A DNA stretch of 64,000 nt from Collinsella sp. (GTDB lineage: Bacteria; Actinomycetota; Coriobacteriia; Coriobacteriales; Coriobacteriaceae). Shown here one piece after another: positions 15,855 to 24,491 of this stretch. The notes under the pieces were generated by a model. That model worked only from the letters and a program-made list of their open reading frames with translations, had not been told where the DNA came from and did not search any database. Location: assembly GCA_019419505.1 (NCBI GenBank), contig DXZS01000018.1, forward strand, positions 16,940-80,939, in the 5' to 3' direction. A program made the position numbers and the translations under genes. The number at the start of each line of letters is the position of its first letter. Within the stretch, counting starts at the first letter, position 1.

Positions 15855-16928
15855 TCAACGGTCCCTTCCGAAGGCCTTCATGAGAATGCTGACGATGCCG
15901 CAGAGAATGCCTCCAATTGGCCAAGGCAGCCAAAAGTAGCCGACGATGGAATCGGCCGCCTGACGCCCACTACCGATGGCGTCCCATGTGGTCCCAGCGA
16001 ACGAAGGACCCAAAAACAGCCAACTCAGCGCAACGATGGTGGAAACGAGCATGATGACACCGCAAGCAGCCTCGATCTTCTCGTGCGTGCGCTTTGCGGA
16101 GCGCAGCTCGTTGCGCACCGCTTCGGGAACATCGATGCGGGCGATGTCCTCAACCTCGAGTTCCTCGACCGCATCGCGGTTGTACTCATCGATATCCACG
16201 CGACCGTACATCATGCCCGCATGGACAATCAGCCATACGCCCACCGCGACCAGGGCGAGCAGCGCAGCGCCCGCAGGAGCCTCCGCGCCAGACTCATGCT
16301 CGATGAAGTTGCCCAGCAGAACCCCCATCATGATGAGCATGAGCCCGGTAACCAACCCGCGTACCAGCACCTGGCGCGCCTGAAGACGATCATCGTCAGT
16401 ATAAAAATCCTCGATAAAGGGATGCGCCTTCACAAAAGCAGAGTGCTCCATGCCAGCAGAAACCAAGATGCCAATGCCCACAAGCACGCCGGAGAACAGG
16501 GCGGCCAGCCCCAGAAGCTCGCCCCAACTTGCAGCCATACTGCTATTGAACAGGCCGCGCAGAGCCGTCCCTTCCTCAAAAAGCACGAGCCCCACAACGC
16601 CCAGGATAAACGCGGCGACACCCGTGGGAACTCGCTTGGCAAACGAGCGCATGTGGTCGTCATAGCCACACACATCCGTCGCGGGACCGGGCGGCACGGT
16701 AGCGACGGCGGGTGCCGGAGCGCGATCGGTAAGGTCACCCTGCACCAGGTCATCGAGCGAGCACTCGAAAATCTGGCACATTTTGATGAGCTTATCCATC
16801 TCCGGGTAGGACTTCTCGGCCTCCCACTTGGTGACGGACTGGCGGGACACCCCAAGCAGCATGGCGAGCTGCTCCTGGGTCATATGGCGCTCGGCGCGCA
16901 GATACTGAAGGTTGGTACGGAAGCTCAT
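15855..16928 (-). CDS. XRE-family regulator with polytopic membrane domain
   Basis: A 357-aa protein. The HTH is at residues 1-65 (MTQEQLAMLLGVSRQSVTKWE), followed by a Pro/Ala-rich linker, then about six hydrophobic segments (near 101-118, 133-158, 187-206, 218-236, 285-305, 330-350) with a charged cytoplasmic stretch (VDIDEYNRDAVEELEVEDI) before the last two. A similar domain order occurs in many Actinobacteria and Firmicutes, usually of unknown function. It differs in sequence from the two 206-aa regulators upstream. The start is supported by GAGAGGA. Between it and 17279 lie 350 bp without a gene, where a short ACCTGC...GCAGGT inverted repeat (17095-17133) may be an operator. Confidence 0.78.
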   Translation of the reverse strand: MSFRTNLQYLRAERHMTQEQLAMLLGVSRQSVTKWEAEKSYPEMDKLIKMCQIFECSLDDLVQGDLTDRAPAPAVATVPPGPATDVCGYDDHMRSFAKRVPTGVAAFILGVVGLVLFEEGTALRGLFNSSMAASWGELLGLAALFSGVLVGIGILVSAGMEHSAFVKAHPFIEDFYTDDDRLQARQVLVRGLVTGLMLIMMGVLLGNFIEHESGAEAPAGAALLALVAVGVWLIVHAGMMYGRVDIDEYNRDAVEELEVEDIARIDVPEAVRNELRSAKRTHEKIEAACGVIMLVSTIVALSWLFLGPSFAGTTWDAIGSGRQAADSIVGYFWLPWPIGGILCGIVSILMKAFGRDR

Positions 16929-17278
16929 AGTAGGTCCTCTCGTTGGCTGGGAGCGACCGCTCGGGCGTCATGATCTTGGCTCACGGCGACGGCGCGGGCG
17001 CGGCATCCCAGCGTTCGGTGCTTTCCTGCCGGCGACTTACACACTACGGTAGCCACATGGCGGAAACCACCAACTTGAGGCTTCATTTTACGCAACCTGC
17101 AGGCACCCTATGGTTGCAAACCGCAGGTAGATTAAATGGACGTCATATTATAAGGAGCTTGCATCCCCTGTGAACTCAAACAATCCCCGCCGATGTTACG
17201 ACCCGTTGCTTGCGGCAACGGACCATCTGCGGGCAGCATTGCGGTAACGTAGGAACCGGGCGAGAGAAAGGATCCACC

Positions 17279-17452
17279 ATGCTGAACGAGAACATCCAGG
17301 CCCTCAGGAAATCGAAAGGGCTATCGCAGGAGGAGCTCGCGCTCAAGCCGAACGTGGTGAGGCAGACGGTTTCCAAATGGGAACGCGGGCTCTCGGTGCC
17401 CGACGCGGAGATGCTCGTCGCCCTCGGTGAGACGCTCGACGTGCCGGTGAGC
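17279..17452 (+). pseudogene. N-terminal fragment of a fourth XRE-family regulator
   Basis: Fifty-eight codons with a clear HTH (IQALRKSKGLSQEELALK, RQTVSKWERGLSVPDAEML) after GAGAAAGGATCC and ATG 17279. At 17453 the sequence switches without a gap to copy B of the 441-bp repeat in another frame, so the normal C-terminal part is lost. The predicted read-through product after residue 58 is nonsense. The HTH would be complete, so a short DNA-binding peptide is conceivable but unlikely to be stable. Confidence 0.7.
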
Positions 17453-17893
17453 AAAGACGAGGCGCGAGGCGATGGGGCTCTCCCAAGAACAGCTCGCCGA
17501 GAAACTCTACGTGTCGCGTCAGACGATCTCGAACTGGGAGCGGGACAAGACGTATCCGGACGTCCAGAGCCTGCTCATGCTGAGCATCCTATTCGGCACC
17601 TCCATAGACACGCTCGTGAAGGGAGACGTGACCGTTATGGAAGAGGCAGTCGAAAGAGATCGCAAGCGCATGGGAACGCGGATGCTATGGCTGGCCGTGC
17701 TGATGCTCGCGTTGCTGGCGGTGGCGTTCGCACTGATACTGTCGCCGGCGTTTAACTGGATGGAGGGCACCTGGGGCGCCGGCGTCGCCGCGGCTGCGGC
17801 GTTCCTGCCGGCGATAGCGGCGCTTGTTGTCGCAACCGTCCTCGAGCGCATCAAGCGCGAGAACGACCTGGTGACATACCGCGAGATCCTCGC
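17453..17893 (+). pseudogene. 441-bp direct repeat, copy B: truncated XRE membrane regulator
   Basis: An exact copy of 15112-15552. It lacks the first 7 codons and the last 53 of the parent gene and has no ribosome site of its own; an internal ATG at 17472 opens a frame that continues into antisense of cyuA. The left edge joins an unrelated XRE fragment and the right edge joins the region after the cyuA stop. Zero divergence means a very recent event or an assembly artefact. Confidence 0.8.
17453..17893 (+). repeat. 441-bp direct repeat, copy B
   Basis: Second member of the exact repeat pair with 15112-15552, bounded by different sequence on both sides (the base before differs, T versus C, and the base after differs, C versus T). 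Confidence 0.9.
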
Positions 17894-17969
17894 TGTCCGC
17901 AATGCAGACAGGTGCTTTACAGCCACAAGCGCGATAGTTTCAACAACAAGATGCAGTGCCCCAGAGCCC

Positions 17970-19292
17970 CTAGCAGTCGACGACGGTTTTGCCGATCATG
18001 ATGTTGAGGATCTCGACGTCGGTGTCCTTCATACCCACACGGCCCACGTAGCCCATGCTGGCAATCGTCTGCTCGACGGTATCCTGGATCAAACCCTCGC
18101 CGGCACGGAAGCCACGCCCCTGCATGGCCATGTCATGTCCCAGAATCGCCGCATCGACGGCAGCCGAAATCTTGGCGGCACAACTCGCCTTGGCGCCGTC
18201 GCACACGATGCCGCCCACGTTACCGAGCGTATTCGAGACCGTCGCGCCAATCTGCTCGCGCGTGCCACCGCACAGCCAGGTAATCGCAGCGCCGGCGCCG
18301 CACGCGGCGCAAATAGCGCCGCAAAACGCCGAAAGCGCACCAATATAGCTCTTGATATGCACGGCGATAAGATCGGACAGCATCACGGCGCGCACCAGAC
18401 GCTCGTGGTCGCAACGCAGGTACTCGGCATACTCCATGACGGGCAGCGCGCAGGTAATGCCCTGGTTGCCCGAGCCGCACACAATGGCGACCGGCAGCGC
18501 GCAGCCGTTCATACGGGCATCGGAGCCGGCGGCCGCACGCGCACGCGCACGGCAGGCGACGTCATCGGCACGAGCGCCCAGCAGCGTACGGCCCACCTCG
18601 GCGCCCCAAGCGTGCGCGAGGCCCTCGGCACTGATCGCGCCGTTCAGCTCAATCTGACGCTCGACGGCCGCGCGGGCATCCTCAATGTCGCCGGCCTCGA
18701 TAAAGTCGATGATAGACTCGATCGACATGGGTGTGTCGGCCTTATCCGCCGCCCGCTCGGCCACCACGCGCTCGGCGCAGGCGGCACACTCCCCCGCCGA
18801 CTTGCCGCATACCGGAATACCGTCGAGCGTATGGCACGTGACATTGGTGTGGTGATCGGTAATCTCGACGACCGCGGTATGGCCACCAGCCGTCGCAGTC
18901 ACCTTGATGTAGAGGTTGGGCACACCCTCGACAAGCGACACATCGCAGTAGCCAGCGTCGGCGAGGAGCTCGGCCACACGAGCGCGGTCTTCATCGTTAA
19001 CGCTCTCGAGCACCTCGAGCGCGGTCTTAGCGTCGCCGCCCACGGCACCCAGCACGGCCGCGGCTTCAATACCGTGCATACCGCCCGAGTTGGGCACGGT
19101 CACGCTCTTAACGTTCTTGATAATGTTGCCCGAGCAGGCAACATCCATATGATCGGGTTCGCAACCGAGCGTCTGGCTCGCCAGCGCCGCTGCATAGGCA
19201 ACGGCAATGGGCTCGGTGCAGCCGAGTGCACAGACAAGCTCGCGGTTCAAAACATCGCAAAATGCGGCATCACGGATGGAATCGGTAGGCAT
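17970..19292 (-). CDS. cyuA: L-cysteine desulfidase, UPF0597/CyuA family
   Basis: A 440-aa protein of the UPF0597 (YhaM/CyuA/CdsB) family. The N-terminal LGCTEPIAVAYAAALAS (Cys25) and several later conserved cysteines (ECAACAE, CGSGNQGITC, CGTxxx-type CGGTREQ) fit a [4Fe-4S] enzyme related to serine dehydratase alpha subunits. Family members break cysteine down to pyruvate, ammonia and sulfide under anaerobic conditions. AGGAG with 6-nt spacing precedes ATG 19292. Its downstream end abuts the copy B junction (76 bp away). A cysteine or serine transporter, common next to cyuA, is absent here and may have been lost in the rearrangement. Confidence 0.85.
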   Translation of the reverse strand: MPTDSIRDAAFCDVLNRELVCALGCTEPIAVAYAAALASQTLGCEPDHMDVACSGNIIKNVKSVTVPNSGGMHGIEAAAVLGAVGGDAKTALEVLESVNDEDRARVAELLADAGYCDVSLVEGVPNLYIKVTATAGGHTAVVEITDHHTNVTCHTLDGIPVCGKSAGECAACAERVVAERAADKADTPMSIESIIDFIEAGDIEDARAAVERQIELNGAISAEGLAHAWGAEVGRTLLGARADDVACRARARAAAGSDARMNGCALPVAIVCGSGNQGITCALPVMEYAEYLRCDHERLVRAVMLSDLIAVHIKSYIGALSAFCGAICAACGAGAAITWLCGGTREQIGATVSNTLGNVGGIVCDGAKASCAAKISAAVDAAILGHDMAMQGRGFRAGEGLIQDTVEQTIASMGYVGRVGMKDTDVEILNIMIGKTVVDC

Positions 19293-19561
19293 AGGTATCT
19301 CCTGCTTGCATAACGGGCTGGACTCTCAAAAAAGTTGGCTCCTTTATTTGATAACAATGCATCAAAAACCGCAACCACGGTTCCGGCGGACGGCGCTCAA
19401 GCACAAATTGGCGGCATTATTCATGAGAGGCCGGCCTTGTTGCCTGCTAAAGCGTTTGACCAAAAAACGCCCGAGTGTTTACGCAAAAGTCGCGCTATCA
19501 TGCAGTCGAACGCGGTAAAACCTTTAGCAATTCCGCCGCACGGACCAGAGAGGAACCACTC

Positions 19562-20029
19562 ATGAAGATTGGTATCGGTAACGACCACGCCGCCGTCGAG
19601 CTCAAGAACATCATTTCCGAGCACCTGAAGGAGCGCGGATGCGAGGTCGTGAACTTTGGCACCGACACCTCCGAGAGCTTTGATTACCCCATCGCCGGCT
19701 ACAAGGTGGGCAAGGCAGTTGCCAACGGCGACGTCGACCTGGGCATCCTGATCTGCGGCACCGGCGTCGGAATCAGCCTGGCCGCCAACAAGGTCGAGGG
19801 CGTTCGTGCCGTCGTGTGCTCCGAGCCCTTCAGCGCCAAGCTCTCGCGCATGCACAACAACACCAACGTGCTCGCCTTTGGCGCCCGCGTCGTGGGCTCC
19901 GAGCTCGCCAAGATGATCGTCGACGAGTGGCTCGACGCCGAGTTTGAGGGCGGCCGTCACGAGCGTCGCGTTAACCTCCTCAACGAGATCGACCACACGC
20001 GCGGCCTTAAGATCGTCGACGAGGCCTAA
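19562..20029 (+). CDS. rpiB: ribose-5-phosphate isomerase B
   Basis: A 155-aa RpiB/LacAB family enzyme. The N-terminus KIGIGNDHAAVELK has the phosphate-binding Asp-His, CGTGVGISLAANK carries the catalytic cysteine near residue 66, and MHNNTNVLAFGARV is the phosphate/sugar-binding loop. It interconverts ribulose 5-phosphate and ribose 5-phosphate. AGAGGAAC precedes ATG 19562; the upstream open frame from 19475 has no support. RpiB rather than LacA/B is favoured by the single stand-alone gene. Confidence 0.92.
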   Translation: MKIGIGNDHAAVELKNIISEHLKERGCEVVNFGTDTSESFDYPIAGYKVGKAVANGDVDLGILICGTGVGISLAANKVEGVRAVVCSEPFSAKLSRMHNNTNVLAFGARVVGSELAKMIVDEWLDAEFEGGRHERRVNLLNEIDHTRGLKIVDEA

Positions 20030-20057
20030 AGATTCACAAAGCCATACGACGCTAACG

Positions 20058-20099
20058 CCAGCCCCCGCCCGGAAGAAACATCCGGACGGGGGCTCTTTA
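20058..20099 (+). terminator. rpiB terminator
   Basis: AGCCCCCGCCCGGA pairs with TCCGGACGGGGGCT around AGAAACA, followed by CTTTAGTAG. It lies about 30 nt after the rpiB stop. Confidence 0.8.
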
Positions 20100-20133
20100 G
20101 TAGATTTGTAGGGGTTTACCAAAAGTCTACTGG

Positions 20134-20172
20134 AATAAAAAGGGCGCCGCGGATGAAGTTCCGCGGCGCCCA
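20134..20172 (-). terminator. ndk terminator
   Basis: On the minus strand GGGCGCCGCGGA pairs with TCCGCGGCGCCC around ACTTCA and is followed by TTTTTATTCC. It starts 38 nt after the ndk stop. Confidence 0.88.
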
Positions 20173-20209
20173 AGCCACACGCTAACAGCTTTAAGGAGTC
20201 AAAGCTGGT

Positions 20210-20614
20210 TTAGCCAAAAAAGCGCTTGATCTCGATCTCGGCGTTCTCCAGGCAGTCGGAGCCGTGGATCACGTTGGCGTTGACATCGACAGCAAAGTCG
20301 CCTCGAATGGTGCCGGGGGCAGCATCAAGCGGGTTGGTGGCGCCCATAAGGGTGCGCATCTTGGAGACAGCGGAGAGGCCGGAAACGACCATCTTGACGA
20401 CCGGACCGCTCGTCATAAAGTCGCAGAGACCGCCAAAGAAGGGCTTGTCGGCCAGATGGGCGTAGTGCTCCTCGACGGTAGCGCGCTCGAGCGTGGTCAT
20501 CTCCATACGCTCGATAACAAGGCCGCTGCGCTCAATGCGAGCAACGATCTCGCCGATCTTGCGATCGCGCACGGCGTCGGGCTTAATCATGATGAAGGTC
20601 TTCTCGATAGCCAT
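20210..20614 (-). CDS. ndk: nucleoside diphosphate kinase
   Basis: A 134-aa NDK of normal length. KTFIMIKPDAVRDRKIGEI opens the fold, and NVIHGSDCLENAEIEI carries the active-site His in the HGSD motif. It balances NTP and dNTP pools by gamma-phosphate transfer. AAAGG with 7-nt spacing supports ATG 20614. Upstream, TTAACT and TACGAT (20678-20683) at 16-nt spacing is a plausible promoter, with an AT-rich palindrome around 20728-20748 further upstream. Confidence 0.95.
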   Translation of the reverse strand: MAIEKTFIMIKPDAVRDRKIGEIVARIERSGLVIERMEMTTLERATVEEHYAHLADKPFFGGLCDFMTSGPVVKMVVSGLSAVSKMRTLMGATNPLDAAPGTIRGDFAVDVNANVIHGSDCLENAEIEIKRFFG

Positions 20615-20916
20615 AAGGTAGCCTTTCAAGTAGGTTCGCGCGTGCCCAAGTCCCATTCCGGCACCCGCCTGGACTGCATCGTAACAGAGTTCTAGCTGCA
20701 GTTAAACAAAAAGCCGTTTATTGAAGCGTTAATATTTATTAAAGCGCTCCATATGTGTCACTTCTGTTTCGAAGCCCGACTAGAGTACCATCCGTCCCAC
20801 TTTCAACTGCAACGAACAGAACGGGCGGTCGATTGTCGCCCGTGAACGCACCCCCTTCACAACCTGCGCAAATGTCCTACAGAAGTTCTCGACAAGCTCC
20901 TTCCTTCTCTATAACA

Positions 20917-20950
20917 AAACGGGTGCCCACCGTAGCGGGCACCCGTAAAG
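20917..20950 (-). terminator. argH terminator
   Basis: On the minus strand ACGGGTGCCC pairs with GGGCACCCGT around GCTACGGT and is followed by TTTGTTATAG. It starts about 45 nt after the argH stop. Confidence 0.83.
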
Positions 20951-20991
20951 GCAAAATATGATGAACACACCAGACAGACGCATCCAATAAG

Positions 20992-22422
20992 CTAATTAGC
21001 TCCGTGGCCCATCTCGACGACCTTGGATAACGAGCCAAACACACCCTCATCGGCCGCGAGCTGCGCCTCGGCGCTTCCCAACTGCACGGCAACGGCAGCA
21101 GGGGCGGTACCACCCTCGGTCGTGCGCGCGGCGACAATCGACGGGATGTCGAGTGCCTCGGTAATGTCGCGCTCAAAGAGCGGACTTGCCTCCTGAAACA
21201 CCTCAAACGGCAGGTCCTCAAGATTGCAGCCGCGCTTCTCACACATCAGGACAAGATGACCCACCACGGCATGTGCCTCGCGGAACGGCAGGCCGCGCTT
21301 TGCCAGGTAATCGGCAACATCAGTGGCTGCCAAGTGGCCCACACCACACTCGCGCGCCATGGCGTCCTCGTTGACAGTCCAGGTCGAGATCATGCCGGCC
21401 ATAACCGACAGGCACTGCATGAGCGTATGGGCGGTATCGAGCGCACCCTCCTTGTCCTCCTGCAAGTCCTTGTTATAAGCAAGCGGCAGGCCCTTCATGG
21501 TCACGAGCAGCTGCACCAGGTTGCCGTACACGCGACCGCTCTTGCCGCGGATAAGCTCAGCAAAGTCGGGGTTCTTCTTCTGCGGCATGATAGACGAGCC
21601 GGTGGAATACGAGTCGGAAAGCGTGATAAAGCCGAATTCGGAGCTCGACCACAGCACGATCTCCTCGGAAAGACGCGACAGGTGCATGGCCATGACGGAG
21701 CCGGCGTAATGCAGATCGAGCAGGAAATCACGGTCGGAAACCGCATCGAGCGAGTTGGGAATCACACCCGCAAAGCCAAGCTCGGCAGCCGTCATCTGAC
21801 GATCGAGCGGATAGCTCGTACCGGCAAGCGCGGCGGCACCCAGCGGGCAGTTGTCAGCGGCATCAAAGGCGGCCTTCAGGCGTGTAAAGTCGCGCGCGAA
21901 CATCCAGGAATACGCCAGCAGATGATGCGACAGCAGCACGGGCTGAGCATGCTGCATGTGCGTGTAGCCCGGCAGAATCACCTTGTCGTACTTCTTGGCC
22001 GCATCCACCAGCACATGGCGCAGCTCAAGATTGGCCTCCATGAGTTCCTTGGCCAGCGCCTTGACGCCCAGACGCGTATCGGTCGCCACCTGGTCGTTGC
22101 GCGAACGCCCGGTATGCAAGCGCTTACCGGCCTCGCCGATGCGGCGCGTCAGCTCGCTCTCGATGGACATATGAATGTCCTCATCGTTGATATCGAAGGT
22201 GAAGTTGCCGGCATCGATATCCTGTTCGATTCCGGTCAGGCCCTCGGCAATCGCCTGCTCGTCCTCGGCACTGATGATGCCCTGGGCCGCCAGCATCTTG
22301 GCATGCGCCTTAGAACCGGCGATATCCTGCTTATAGAGATGTTTGTCGACAGGCAGCGACGCGCCAAACTCCTGCGTGACCTCGGCCACTCCCGCCTCAA
22401 AACGACCGCCCCAAAGAGCCAT
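20992..22422 (-). CDS. argH: argininosuccinate lyase
   Basis: A 476-aa fumarase/aspartase superfamily enzyme; it releases arginine and fumarate in the last step of arginine synthesis. The signature GSSIMPQKKNPD is present, with THMQHAQPVLLSHHLLAY and TGRSRNDQVATD upstream. The ATG at 22422 (MALWGGRFEAGV) is the real start; the frame open to 22497 is not coding. Its ribosome site GGAGAAAGGGGACGG resembles the core of the AAAGGGGAC-type palindromes elsewhere in the window. It lies downstream of argG on the same strand, with 520 bp and a small ORF between. Confidence 0.95.
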   Translation of the reverse strand: MALWGGRFEAGVAEVTQEFGASLPVDKHLYKQDIAGSKAHAKMLAAQGIISAEDEQAIAEGLTGIEQDIDAGNFTFDINDEDIHMSIESELTRRIGEAGKRLHTGRSRNDQVATDTRLGVKALAKELMEANLELRHVLVDAAKKYDKVILPGYTHMQHAQPVLLSHHLLAYSWMFARDFTRLKAAFDAADNCPLGAAALAGTSYPLDRQMTAAELGFAGVIPNSLDAVSDRDFLLDLHYAGSVMAMHLSRLSEEIVLWSSSEFGFITLSDSYSTGSSIMPQKKNPDFAELIRGKSGRVYGNLVQLLVTMKGLPLAYNKDLQEDKEGALDTAHTLMQCLSVMAGMISTWTVNEDAMARECGVGHLAATDVADYLAKRGLPFREAHAVVGHLVLMCEKRGCNLEDLPFEVFQEASPLFERDITEALDIPSIVAARTTEGGTAPAAVAVQLGSAEAQLAADEGVFGSLSKVVEMGHGAN

Positions 22423-22540
22423 GGAACCGTCCCCTTTCTCCAAATACCAAAACAAGCGCCCAAAGCAATGAGCCATGTCGCTAAAGCGATTTTTCAACCG
22501 CTAGTTTTACACATTCCCCACCGTGCACAGGGCCATGTAG

Positions 22541-22711
22541 CTAATATGCAAAGAAGTGACGCACGAGGCACTTGGTGCCCAACTTCTCCCTCCGGATGTT
22601 GCCTTGCGAACCATCGATCCAGGCCTTCAGGCTCATAGGAACATCCTCGACCTTTGCAGCATCGAACTCGGGCGCGAGGGCAAGCAAGGCATGCGCGATA
22701 GCGTTGAACAT
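22541..22711 (-). CDS. small conserved-looking ORF between argG and argH
   Basis: A 56-codon frame that begins MFNAIAHALLALAPEFD, contains KAWIDGSQGNIRREKLGTK and ends HFFAY before TAG. GAGGAG stands 8 nt before the ATG (22711), codon use is like the neighbours, and it is in the arg orientation. No family is recognised and no membrane segment or signal is seen. It could be a leader-type or small regulatory protein of the arg unit, but this is only position-based. Confidence 0.5.
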   Translation of the reverse strand: MFNAIAHALLALAPEFDAAKVEDVPMSLKAWIDGSQGNIRREKLGTKCLVRHFFAY

Positions 22712-22761
22712 AATGGATACTCCTCATATATATAGGCACAGAGCCGCCAAATTGATAGAAG

Positions 22762-22791
22762 GAGCCCCGCCGGACAACCCCGGCGGGGCTC
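22762..22791 (-). terminator. strong hairpin after argG
   Basis: GAGCCCCGCCGG and CCGGCGGGGCTC form a 12-bp stem with a short loop; on the minus strand it is followed by CTTCTATC, a weak T tract. It lies between argG and the small ORF. The remaining stretch 22792-22944 holds no feature I can name. Confidence 0.6.
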
Positions 22792-22944
22792 GGACTCAGC
22801 CGTAGACGCGGCATCATATATGCGGGCGGAACGTAGGGGCCACCGATGTTAAGAAGTGTCAGCAAGCATAACGAAAGGTAGGGACCCCGTGCGCCCGTTA
22901 CGTATCACGCGGATGGGCCGCGCGGATACCAAGGAAGAGAAGCC

Positions 22945-24171
22945 TTAGGCCTGGGCTGCAGCAGAGCTGGGACCCTGGACCTTAGCCCACGTCTTGAGCG
23001 ACAGCGTGTCAATCTCGATAAAGCCGGCGCTGGCCTTCTCGTCAAACGTGGTGTCACGGTCGTAGGTGGCCAGACCGTAGTCATAGAGGCTGAAGGGGCT
23101 CTTGCGGCCGACGACATGGCAGTTGCCCTTGAAGAACTTCAGGCGAACGGTACCGGTCACGAACTTCTGGGTGTCGGCCATAAAGGCGTCGAGCGCGTTT
23201 TTGAGCGGGCTGTACCACTGGCCGTTGTATACGGCGGTGGCCCAATCCTGCTCGAGTTTGATCTTGGTCTTGAGCAGGTCGCCCTCAACGCAAATATCCT
23301 CGAGCGCCTTGTGGGCGGTGATGAGCGTCAGGGCGCCGGGAACCTCGTAGCACTCGCGGCTCTTGAGGCCCACCAGACGATCCTCGACCAGATCGAGACG
23401 GCCAAAGCCGTTGTCACCAGAGATCTTGTTGAGGGCGATGACGATCTCGGAGAGCTTCATCTTCTTGCCGTCGACGGCGACGGGCTTGCCGGCCTCAAAC
23501 TCAATCTCGGTATACGTCGGGGTGTCCGGCGTGTCCTCGGGGTTCTTGGTCATAACCCAGGCGTCGTCAAGCGGCTCGTTCCAGGGATCCTCCAGATGGC
23601 CGCACTCAATGGCACGACCCCACAGGTTATCGTCGATGGAATAGGGGTTGTCATTGGCACCCTCGGGAACCGGCACGTTGTGGGCGTGAGCATAGGCGAC
23701 CTCGTCGGGACGGCACTTCAGATCCCACTCGCGAACCGGGGCGATAACCTTAAGCTCGGGGTCGAGGGCCTTGACGGCAGCCTCAAAACGAACCTGGTCG
23801 TTACCCTTGCCGGTGCAGCCGTGGGCGACGTAGGTCGCGCCAAACTCGTGAGCGACCTCAACAAGCTTCTTGGCGAGCAGCGGACGAGACAGGGCGGAGA
23901 GCAGCGGGTACTTGTTCTCGTACATGGAGTTGGCGGCGATGGCCTTGATTAGGAACTCATCGGAAAACTCATCGCGCAGGTCGAGCACCTGGCAATCGAG
24001 AACGCCCAAGTCGAGCGCCTTCTGCTTCTTGGCATCCAGGCCGGTCTCCTCCTGGCCCACGTTGCCGCAGACACAAACGACATCGAGATTCTTCTCGTCC
24101 TGGAGCCACTTGACACATACAGATGTATCAAGGCCACCGGAATATGCGAGAACGACTTTTTCCTTGCTCAT
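22945..24171 (-). CDS. argG: argininosuccinate synthase
   Basis: A 408-aa enzyme that joins citrulline and aspartate with ATP. The N-terminal PP-loop is VLAYSGGLDTSVCVKWL, followed by family blocks such as GCTGKGNDQVRFE and IDDNLWGRAIE-like residues in the middle third. AAAGGAAAC precedes ATG 24171; the upstream ATG at 24222 has no ribosome site. With argH it completes arginine from citrulline; no other arg genes are in the window. The promoter should lie in 24172-24400; I could not identify a convincing ArgR box. Confidence 0.96.
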   Translation of the reverse strand: MSKEKVVLAYSGGLDTSVCVKWLQDEKNLDVVCVCGNVGQEETGLDAKKQKALDLGVLDCQVLDLRDEFSDEFLIKAIAANSMYENKYPLLSALSRPLLAKKLVEVAHEFGATYVAHGCTGKGNDQVRFEAAVKALDPELKVIAPVREWDLKCRPDEVAYAHAHNVPVPEGANDNPYSIDDNLWGRAIECGHLEDPWNEPLDDAWVMTKNPEDTPDTPTYTEIEFEAGKPVAVDGKKMKLSEIVIALNKISGDNGFGRLDLVEDRLVGLKSRECYEVPGALTLITAHKALEDICVEGDLLKTKIKLEQDWATAVYNGQWYSPLKNALDAFMADTQKFVTGTVRLKFFKGNCHVVGRKSPFSLYDYGLATYDRDTTFDEKASAGFIEIDTLSLKTWAKVQGPSSAAAQA

Positions 24172-24491
24172 GGCTGTTTCCTTTCGCCCTTGGTAGCTAA
24201 TTAGAGCATCGGTCAGTTGCAAGTCATTTCAAGGTCAAATACCGTGCAATATCAGGTTAAATAGTAAAAAACAGCACATACATGCCCTAGAAACATGTAG
24301 CTATGTCGTGCTAAACCCAACGACCTCAAAATGACTCTGTTGAGGCAATTCGCCCCATGCGGACAGAGACGATTGTTATCGTCGTCGGGAAATTGCGCGC
24401 TGGCGTCGGATGGCATTGTCTGCAGTGGTGATGATCTTTACGAACTGCATCTGCCTCTCCTTTCACCTATCGCCGGACGCAATTCTAATAT

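Noticed and set aside
16943..17173. 76-codon plus-strand frame between XRE genes
   Set aside because: No ribosome site at either ATG, no family, and its codon use is unlike the neighbours.
17472..19313. 613-aa frame starting in copy B
   Set aside because: After 17893 it reads antisense of cyuA; it is a chimera without biological support.
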